Source: Nitrospirales bacterium
GTDB taxonomy: Bacteria; Nitrospirota; Nitrospiria; Nitrospirales; UBA8639
Assembly: GCA_029261235.1 (NCBI GenBank)
Contig: JAJDBS010000079.1
Span: 35,954-99,953, forward strand
Reading direction: 5' to 3'
DNA length: 64,000 bases
Below, in pieces: positions 41,701 through 48,664 of the stretch. The notes beneath the pieces are model-generated. The model was given only the letters and a program-made list of their open reading frames with translations. It did no database searches and was not told where the DNA came from. Position 1 is the first letter of the stretch; each line of letters starts with the position of its first letter. Made by a program: the position numbers and the translations under genes.

Positions 41701-43154
41701 GCAACCTTGGGTTTGCTAAGGCCTGTAATCAAGGTGCGTATGTCGCTCAAGGCCAATTTTTGGTGTTCTTAAATAATGATACGATCCCAAAGTCAGGCTG
41801 GCTAGCTCCCTTGGTTGGCGAGGTTCGCTCTCATGATGATGTGTCGATCGTTGGGAGTAAATTGTTATATCCCGACAATACAATTCAGCATGCTGGTGTC
41901 GTGTTTGATCGAAATTTTCAGAATCCCTATCATCTGTTTGGCGGTGTTTCAGAGAATTGTCCAGGGGTGAATATCCGTCGAGCGTTTCAAGCTGTGACGG
42001 CTGCATGTATGTTAGTCCGAAGAGAGGTATTTGAAGAGGTCGGTGGGTTTGATGAAGGGTTTGTAAATGGGTTTGAAGATGTCGATCTGTGTTTAAAAAT
42101 TCGTCAATTGGGGAAGAAAATTATCTACCAACCTCAAAGTTGTTTATATCATCTGGAAAGTCAAACGCCAGGAAGAAAAAAATATAATGAGACTAATTTG
42201 AAGCGGTTTTTAGATCGTTGGGGGAACCAGTGGCTGAATGATGAAGATTTGGTTACCTATCAAAACGGGTATATTCACCAATACTGCTTTGAGAATGAGA
42301 ACATAGAAGCTAAGTTGATCCCTACACATAAGGTTATAGATTTGGTGAGATGGAAGCGAACTGGGGATTTGCAACAACTTTTGTTAGGGCAAAAATTTCA
42401 GCCCTTGGAGAAGATGGTTGACAATCACAAGATTTGTGAACTGCTGGCTGATGTTGAATCATGGCCGAGTGACATTTCAATTTTGGACTGGGTCGGACGA
42501 GTCTGTGACACTCTGCAGTGCGAATCACTTGCCATACAATATTGGGAAAAATCACTCACACTTGGCGATCATCAGAAGGCAAGATTGGGGTTGGCCCGCG
42601 TTCATCTTAAGAACGGAAATACTCAAGCTGCACAAAATCATTTGGGTGTTTTAATACGTAAGTTTACGCCTGATGCCGAAGGGTGGTTATTGCAAGGAAT
42701 TCTTTCCATTCAGCAGAACAAATATTCCGAGGCTAAATGGGCTTGTGCGCAATCCTTCGCTCTAGATTCGGGGAATATTAATGCTCGATTGGGTTTAGGC
42801 ATGGCATGTATGGGGCTTGCTCAAACGACCGAAGCTTGGAATACTTTTCAGCAAGTGGTGGCCATTGATCCTGATCATGCAGAAGCTATTCGTAGTTTGA
42901 TTCAAGCGGGTACGGCCTTAAAGCGATGGCATGCTTTAGCAGAGCACTTAAGCCGATTTGTTGAACGGAATCCTACTGATTGCGATATCCGGTTTGCGTT
43001 GGCCGGAGTATTATTCCGAGCAGGAAGTCCTGACAAGGCTAAGGAGCATCTCACGTGCTTGCGTCTTGTTAAGCCAGATTATGAGGGTATAGAAGATTTA
43101 GAAAGGGTCTTGGTCACCCCGCAGTCCGAAAGCAATTTAGTTTCCGTTCGTTAG
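32703..43154 (+). CDS. Giant modular glycosyltransferase (five GT2 domains, GT-B-like domain, methyltransferase, kinase-like segment, TPR blocks)
   Basis: ORF 32664-43154; GTG at 32703 preceded by AGAGGAGG at 7 nt. GT2 signatures [28 protein letters not shown] (x2), [29 protein letters not shown]. Confidence 0.9.
   Translation: [3483 protein letters not shown]
35262..36870 (+). repeat. Internal GT2-TPR module A of the giant GT
   Basis: [18 protein letters not shown]...[30 protein letters not shown]...[17 protein letters not shown] plus [22 protein letters not shown]. Confidence 0.85.
38163..39774 (+). repeat. Internal GT2-TPR module B
   Basis: [43 protein letters not shown]...[30 protein letters not shown] plus TPR [16 protein letters not shown]. 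Confidence 0.85.
41520..43120 (+). repeat. Internal GT2-TPR module C
   Basis: [43 protein letters not shown]...[30 protein letters not shown] plus TPR [16 protein letters not shown]. Confidence 0.85.
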
Positions 43155-43184
43155 GGGGAAATTATTGCCGAGTCAAATCAGACG

Positions 43185-44435
43185 ATGTCTCGATCTCTCC
43201 TCTTACAGTTAGCGCGTTTGGGTGATCTCATCCAATCCCTCCCAGTTATTCATTCTCTACGTACAGATTTCCCAGAACGTCAGTTGGATCTCTTGTGTGC
43301 GGCTCCGTTGGTCTCACTCGGGAGGTTTTTCTCAGGTATTGATAGGGTTTATCCTTGGGATGGGGAACGATGGCGTTCCTTTTCAACTCTGGCAGGGAAA
43401 GATGAAAAGGATCTCGTTGAGGCGGCAGAACACTACCTGACAGATTTTGCTTTCGATTCGTATCCCTTGGCCTATAACTTGAATAATCATCCTCGAAGTA
43501 TTCTGGCGGCGCATTTGTTCGGTGAGCGGGTGATCGGTTCAGGCGATCTCGGACCGTTGAATTCGAGTCGTCCCCCATGGGTGGACTACCTGCACCAAGT
43601 GGCTTGTGAGCGAGGGGACAACCGTATTCATTTGGCCGATGCTTTTTGTGGAATCTGTGGCGTAATGCCTCCGGCGCTGACGCCAATTCTTGAACCTCCT
43701 GATTTAGAATTACCAGGGGATATCACTCAAATAATCAACGATTCATCCTTGATCAAGATTGGCATTGTGCTTGGGGCTGGAGACGCCGATCGTCGTGTGC
43801 CAGTGGCGACCTGGAAACGGTTAATTGAAGGATGCGCTGAACATCTTCCTAATAGTGTGTGTGTGCTTATTGGGGGGGCAGGTGAACGAGAAATCGGGAT
43901 GGCCGTAGAAAATCAGCTTTCGACAATCTATTTGTCACGAATACTCAATTGCGTGGGGAGGACTACTTTGCCACAACTGGCGAATGTGCTTCATCGATGT
44001 CAGTGGGTCGTTGGTTCAGATACTGGTCCCTTGCACTTAGGGGTAGCCTGTGGTGCACGGGCGATTGGCTGGTATTTTTCTCGAGCTCGCGTGCATGAAA
44101 CGGGTCCTTATGGGGTAGGGCATTATGTGTGGCAGTACCGGGGGACTCCATCGACCGCCAGTATAAATGGTGCTTACGACAAAGAGTACCTTCACGTTCC
44201 ATCAACTTGGCCGGTGTTGGAAACGCTTGAACTCATGCAAGATCAAGATGGTGGCACAGGCTTATTGGAATGGGAATTATGGAATAGTAAACGGGATAAA
44301 TGGGGAATGTTTTATACGAGTGGGGAGGCTTCAGAAGTTGGTATCACGCAGAGAGAGGAGGCTTGGAGTCAATTGTCTCATTGTTTGTCCAATCATCAAG
44401 TGGTTTCTAATAGCCATGCCAAGATAGCAGGTTAG
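43185..44435 (+). CDS. Glycosyltransferase family 9 (heptosyltransferase-like)
   Basis: LLLQLARLGDLIQSLPVIHSLRTDFPERQLDLLC; WVVGSDTGPLHLGVACGARAIGWYFSRARVHETGPYG. Confidence 0.9.
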   Translation: MSRSLLLQLARLGDLIQSLPVIHSLRTDFPERQLDLLCAAPLVSLGRFFSGIDRVYPWDGERWRSFSTLAGKDEKDLVEAAEHYLTDFAFDSYPLAYNLNNHPRSILAAHLFGERVIGSGDLGPLNSSRPPWVDYLHQVACERGDNRIHLADAFCGICGVMPPALTPILEPPDLELPGDITQIINDSSLIKIGIVLGAGDADRRVPVATWKRLIEGCAEHLPNSVCVLIGGAGEREIGMAVENQLSTIYLSRILNCVGRTTLPQLANVLHRCQWVVGSDTGPLHLGVACGARAIGWYFSRARVHETGPYGVGHYVWQYRGTPSTASINGAYDKEYLHVPSTWPVLETLELMQDQDGGTGLLEWELWNSKRDKWGMFYTSGEASEVGITQREEAWSQLSHCLSNHQVVSNSHAKIAG

Positions 44436-44440
44436 CAACT

Positions 44441-46258
44441 ATGAATATATTTCAACGCAATCTAGAAATCCTGCGACAGCACGATCCGGCATTAGCCGCG
44501 AAAATAGCTGAAACCTCTGGGGGAGTGTTAAGGATTCAAAGCGCTAAATCCGGTGTTCCTACGGCGATGCACAAGAACCGAGACATTCATAGTGCCTATG
44601 ATCCTCTGCGTGAAGCGGAGCGATGGGCTGATCATCAAATAGGAAATTGTCAATCTGGGGAAACGTTGATCGTGTTGGGTCTGGGCTTGTTCTATCATGT
44701 AGAAGCCTTGCTCGCGAAGTTGCCACAGGACTCGATCATTATCGTTGTTGTGCCTAATCTATCAGAACTGGTTGATGGGTTGGCCGTGCGGTCTTTGGAT
44801 GGGTGGGGGGAACGAGTGTGTTGGGTGTGGGGTCAACCGGAGTCTCTCGCCTCACAGGTAGCTCGCCAGGCGAAACGCATTCGGCTCTTAACGTATGAAC
44901 CGGCTTTAATGATTCATCAGGCAGAGTATGAGACTTTTCGTTCCCGTCTACGTGATCAATTGGCCAAAGGAGTCAGTGGGCGGTTGCATATTATGGTGGT
45001 CGGTCCGATTTATGGAGGTTCCCTCCCCATCGCCGGTTATATGGTGCGAGCGTTAGAAGCATTAGGGCACCGCGTGAGCTGGGTCGATCATAGTTTGCAT
45101 GCCCCGGGGTTTCAGAATTTGAATGCCATACAAGATAGCCGACTTCGAATGACGGTGCAGCAGCGTTTTAGCGATACGTTAGGGGTCATTACCCTGGCCC
45201 ATGTCGCCGAAGATCCGCCGGATTTGGTGTTAGCGATGTCACAGGCTCCCTTGTCCATGGCGGTGTTGGAACAAATGCGTCGTAAAAAAGTGATAACGGC
45301 CATGTGGTTTGTGGAAAATTTTCGTCATTTAACCTATTGGCAACAAATGATTGAAGGCTATGATTTTTGGTTTGTGATGCAACAAGCCTCTTGTATGGAA
45401 GCCTTTAAAAACGCGGGGGCTTCTCACGTGTCCTATTTGCCACTGGCTGCAGATCCGACTCTTCATCAACCCATTACATTAACATGTGATGATCAATTGG
45501 AGCTCGGAGCAGATGTTTCGTTTCTGGGTGCTGGCTATCGTAATCGACGGGAGATTCTCCCAGTGTTGTTGGGGAAGGAGTGGACTTTTAAGTTGTGGGG
45601 TAATGAATGGGATAGGGCAGGGGCGTTGGCATTGGTCCTTCAACGAAATGGTGCTCGCATCGATACGCAAACCAGCGTGAAAATCTTCAATGCCACATCA
45701 GTCAATGTGAATCTTCATTCCTACACAGGAAGCGGTTTTGATCCTGATGGTGATGGTGTCAACCCTCGAACCTTTGAATTAGCCAGCTGTGGGGCTTTTC
45801 AAGTTATTGATCATCGTTCCTTATTACCTGAAATCTTTGATGACTCCATGATGGCCGTTGTACGGAATCCTGATGAATTGCTTCCAGTTGTCAGAACGTA
45901 CCTCCATGAACCAGAGCTGCGGAAAATTATGGCAGAGAAGTCCAGGCAACGTGTGGTTCACTCGCATACCTATGTTCATCGGATGCAGACCATGTTAAGT
46001 ACAATGGGTCTCGCTTGTCCCGACCGTATTGGAGCGATCCTTCAAGGTGATCGCCAAGCCGAAGCCTTATTGACACGTAGCCAGGATTGCCCTGAATTGC
46101 AGACCCTCTTAAAAACTTTTCCTAAAACTGATCGAGTAGAGCTCGTGGATTTGGCAAATGCTATTCGCCAGAAAAACCCTGAGACCAAGTTGAGGCGTGA
46201 AGAGTTGTTGATTCTCATGATGGATGAATATCGTCAGGAAACACGCGATTTTATATGA
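44441..46258 (+). CDS. Fusion of Maf/DUF115-like N-terminal region with a CgeB-like glycosyltransferase
   Basis: N-term FQRNLEILRQHDPALAAKI...HSAYDPLREAERWADHQ...LIVLGLGLFYHVEALL; C-term DVSFLGAGYRNRREILPVLL...DPDGDGVNPRTFELASCGAFQVIDHR. Confidence 0.72.
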   Translation: MNIFQRNLEILRQHDPALAAKIAETSGGVLRIQSAKSGVPTAMHKNRDIHSAYDPLREAERWADHQIGNCQSGETLIVLGLGLFYHVEALLAKLPQDSIIIVVVPNLSELVDGLAVRSLDGWGERVCWVWGQPESLASQVARQAKRIRLLTYEPALMIHQAEYETFRSRLRDQLAKGVSGRLHIMVVGPIYGGSLPIAGYMVRALEALGHRVSWVDHSLHAPGFQNLNAIQDSRLRMTVQQRFSDTLGVITLAHVAEDPPDLVLAMSQAPLSMAVLEQMRRKKVITAMWFVENFRHLTYWQQMIEGYDFWFVMQQASCMEAFKNAGASHVSYLPLAADPTLHQPITLTCDDQLELGADVSFLGAGYRNRREILPVLLGKEWTFKLWGNEWDRAGALALVLQRNGARIDTQTSVKIFNATSVNVNLHSYTGSGFDPDGDGVNPRTFELASCGAFQVIDHRSLLPEIFDDSMMAVVRNPDELLPVVRTYLHEPELRKIMAEKSRQRVVHSHTYVHRMQTMLSTMGLACPDRIGAILQGDRQAEALLTRSQDCPELQTLLKTFPKTDRVELVDLANAIRQKNPETKLRREELLILMMDEYRQETRDFI

Positions 46259-47907
46259 AGCAGGTCTTAATCATAAACATCACGCGAATGGGGGATCTGA
46301 TTCAGATGATCCCTTTGCTGAGTCGCTTAGAAGAAGAATGGCCTGGGGTGAAGATTGATTTGATTATCGATAAAGAATTTGCCTGTGTGGCCTCACTCCT
46401 TCCAAGTATTCGACACGTGTTGGCTTACGATTTTCAAGAATTAATGGATGATAGTCGAGTGTGTGCACGGGATGTGGTGACGCTATATCACGATCTTGCG
46501 AATTGGGCTAAACCGTTGCTTCACGTGGGATATGACCGAGTTGTGAATTTAACTTTTAATCGACGTAGCGCATTTCTCGTGAAATATTTTGGTTGTGCTG
46601 ATGAACGGGGGATGACCACAACAGATGATGGTAGTTTTCTCGTTAAAAATTCCTGGATGAAATATTTCATAGATTTACACGCATACCGACAGATGAATCG
46701 TTTCAATATTGCCGATCTGTATTCACTCGGAGGAAGTGGCCCTGGACGTTATCATCCGATCCGTCTCATGGTGGCGAAAGCCGAACAGGACTGGGCCAGA
46801 GGATTTCTTCTGGATTCTGGTGCTCCCAAAGTATGGGTGGCGGTACAAGTTGGGGCAAGTGATCCCATGAAAGCCTGGCGTCCTGAATATTTTGGCCAGG
46901 TGATGGCTCATCTTAGTAAGGGGCGAACTATCGGCTTTGTGTTGATTGGCACGAAAAAAGAAGAACCGGCGGTGAAAGAGGCGGTGCAAGCGTACCAACA
47001 AGCCGGAGGGCAGGGGATTTTGTGCGAAGCGGTCGGAAGAACCTCAATCCCCGAACTCATTGCATTGTTGCAACAATGTCAATTGATGGTGACGAATGAT
47101 ACAGGTCCTATGCATATGGCTGTGGGGGTGGACACTCCGGTTCTGAATGTGTCGGTCGGACATGTGGATTTTTGGGAGACAGGCCCCTTTGGGCCGGGGC
47201 ATTGGGTGGTGCAACCTGACATTGTGTGTGGGCCTTGTGGTTTCGATAAAATTTGTCCGCATCATGCTTGTAAAGATCAGATTATTCCTCAAGAGATGAG
47301 CGAATTATGCCTTCATATCTTGGAGAGAGGGTCATGGCCAAATTTCGCCTCAAAAATTAGAATCTATGAAGGCGCAATAGATGGAGATCAATTAGGTTCG
47401 TTTGTACTGCGAGCTGGCTATGGGCCAAATCGCACAACCTGGTATGGCGCATATTGGCGCCGCTATTGGTATGAACTTTTTACGGGGCTGAATAGTCAAA
47501 TTCCTCCAATATCGTCTTCGCCTCCTCATGCCCTTGAGGATCTGCATTTGTGGGAAGAGGTGGCTCCACGCATTGATGTTTTGTGCCAACAGACAAAACA
47601 AATGGTTCACCTCTGTCATCAACAGCCGATACCTGTTGCGCAATTAAAAGCCATTCAAAATTTCGTAAAATATGAAAGCTTGGCCCTAAAAGAAATCACG
47701 AGATTTTCTTTGGCTTTTGGCCCTCTGGTGGGGGCTTGTATTCGTGAGACGTTCAACCTTGAAGGTCAGACCTTAGGTAGTATGGCTGAGGAATACACGA
47801 TGGCGTTTCATACTGTGCGATCAAGAGCTCAGAATACCTTTGAGCATCTCACTCAATACTCACCTGAACCTTCAAGGAGGGATCTCTATGTTGGTGCAAT
47901 TGGATGA
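46255..47907 (+). CDS. Glycosyltransferase family 9 (heptosyltransferase-like) with C-terminal helical extension
   Basis: VLIINITRMGDLIQMIPLLSRLEEEWPGVKIDLI; MVTNDTGPMHMAVGVDTPVLNVSVGHVDFWETGPFGPGH; ATGA overlap with the upstream stop. Confidence 0.9.
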   Translation: MKQVLIINITRMGDLIQMIPLLSRLEEEWPGVKIDLIIDKEFACVASLLPSIRHVLAYDFQELMDDSRVCARDVVTLYHDLANWAKPLLHVGYDRVVNLTFNRRSAFLVKYFGCADERGMTTTDDGSFLVKNSWMKYFIDLHAYRQMNRFNIADLYSLGGSGPGRYHPIRLMVAKAEQDWARGFLLDSGAPKVWVAVQVGASDPMKAWRPEYFGQVMAHLSKGRTIGFVLIGTKKEEPAVKEAVQAYQQAGGQGILCEAVGRTSIPELIALLQQCQLMVTNDTGPMHMAVGVDTPVLNVSVGHVDFWETGPFGPGHWVVQPDIVCGPCGFDKICPHHACKDQIIPQEMSELCLHILERGSWPNFASKIRIYEGAIDGDQLGSFVLRAGYGPNRTTWYGAYWRRYWYELFTGLNSQIPPISSSPPHALEDLHLWEEVAPRIDVLCQQTKQMVHLCHQQPIPVAQLKAIQNFVKYESLALKEITRFSLAFGPLVGACIRETFNLEGQTLGSMAEEYTMAFHTVRSRAQNTFEHLTQYSPEPSRRDLYVGAIG

Positions 47908-48418
47908 AAAAACCTGGGAAGTGAGCGATACGGATTGCTTAGAGGACGTCTTGGCGGATTTAAGTGATCGGGCGCAAGTCGAAGGACGAATGGTCACCCA
48001 GCTTGTTGTAGGCGATCAGCGCATGACTGATCGGGAGTTGGTTCCCCTTACATTGACTAAGGTTGCGAGCACGTTTGGAAGTATTTCAGCTAAAAGTGAA
48101 CGAATGGATAGTATTCTCCAAAATTCAGGACAAACGGCCAAGAAGTTTGGATGCCAACTTCGTATGACTGCTCAACAGTTAGTTGAAGCTTTTCGCCAGG
48201 GGAAAAAGGGGATGCGGCAACTGGATCAATGGTTTGGTCAAATAGCCGATTATTTGGAATGGATCCAGAATCAGCAAGCGGTCCGTGGAGCGCTACCAAA
48301 GGAATCCCAAGATCTTTCCCATTGGGTCAATGAATTAATGAATGCGCGAAAAAACTTAGACGAAGTCCGGGTGACCGATATGTTGGAGTATGAGGTCATC
48401 CCTCGCTTGCCCAACTGA
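47888..48418 (+). CDS. Hypothetical protein between GT9 and fliC
   Basis: ATG at 47888 with AAGGAGG just upstream, in frame with ORF 47840-48418; no family recognised. Confidence 0.7.
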   Translation: MLVQLDEKTWEVSDTDCLEDVLADLSDRAQVEGRMVTQLVVGDQRMTDRELVPLTLTKVASTFGSISAKSERMDSILQNSGQTAKKFGCQLRMTAQQLVEAFRQGKKGMRQLDQWFGQIADYLEWIQNQQAVRGALPKESQDLSHWVNELMNARKNLDEVRVTDMLEYEVIPRLPN

Positions 48419-48519
48419 ATATTTTCTCTTTTGACGTCTTGAGAACGTGTCTGTTCTATTGAGTTGTGTGAAGTTACACCGTTGTGAAAAGAAAAATCAT
48501 CATGTGTCTCACGAACTTC

Positions 48520-48546
48520 TCAAGTTTTCATTTTGGTGGTCGATAA
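48520..48546 (+). promoter_or_regulatory. Sigma-28 (FliA)-like promoter of fliC
   Basis: TCAAGTTT - 11 nt - GTCGATAA (consensus TAAAGTTT-N11-GCCGATAA). Confidence 0.78.
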
Positions 48547-48618
48547 GTAGGCGAGACAACGAAATTGGTCAATTGACCAATCTCTAAGGAGGCCCTTCGG
48601 CTTATCTTACTTATTCTC

Positions 48619-48660
48619 CCTCAAGGAACGGATCCTTTGAGGCCCAGCCATCACGGAGGA
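48619..48660 (+). promoter_or_regulatory. CsrA-type regulatory sites in the fliC leader
   Basis: Hairpin CCTCAAGGA-ACGGA-TCCTTTGAGG with ACGGA in the loop (48628-48632); second ACGGA (48653-48657) overlaps the SD ACGGAGGA before ATG 48665. Confidence 0.7.
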
Positions 48661-48664
48661 ATTT

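Noticed and set aside
47840-47887. Upstream start (47840) for the orphan ORF before fliC
   Set aside because: ATG 47888 has a strong AAGGAGG at proper spacing; the earlier start lacks one
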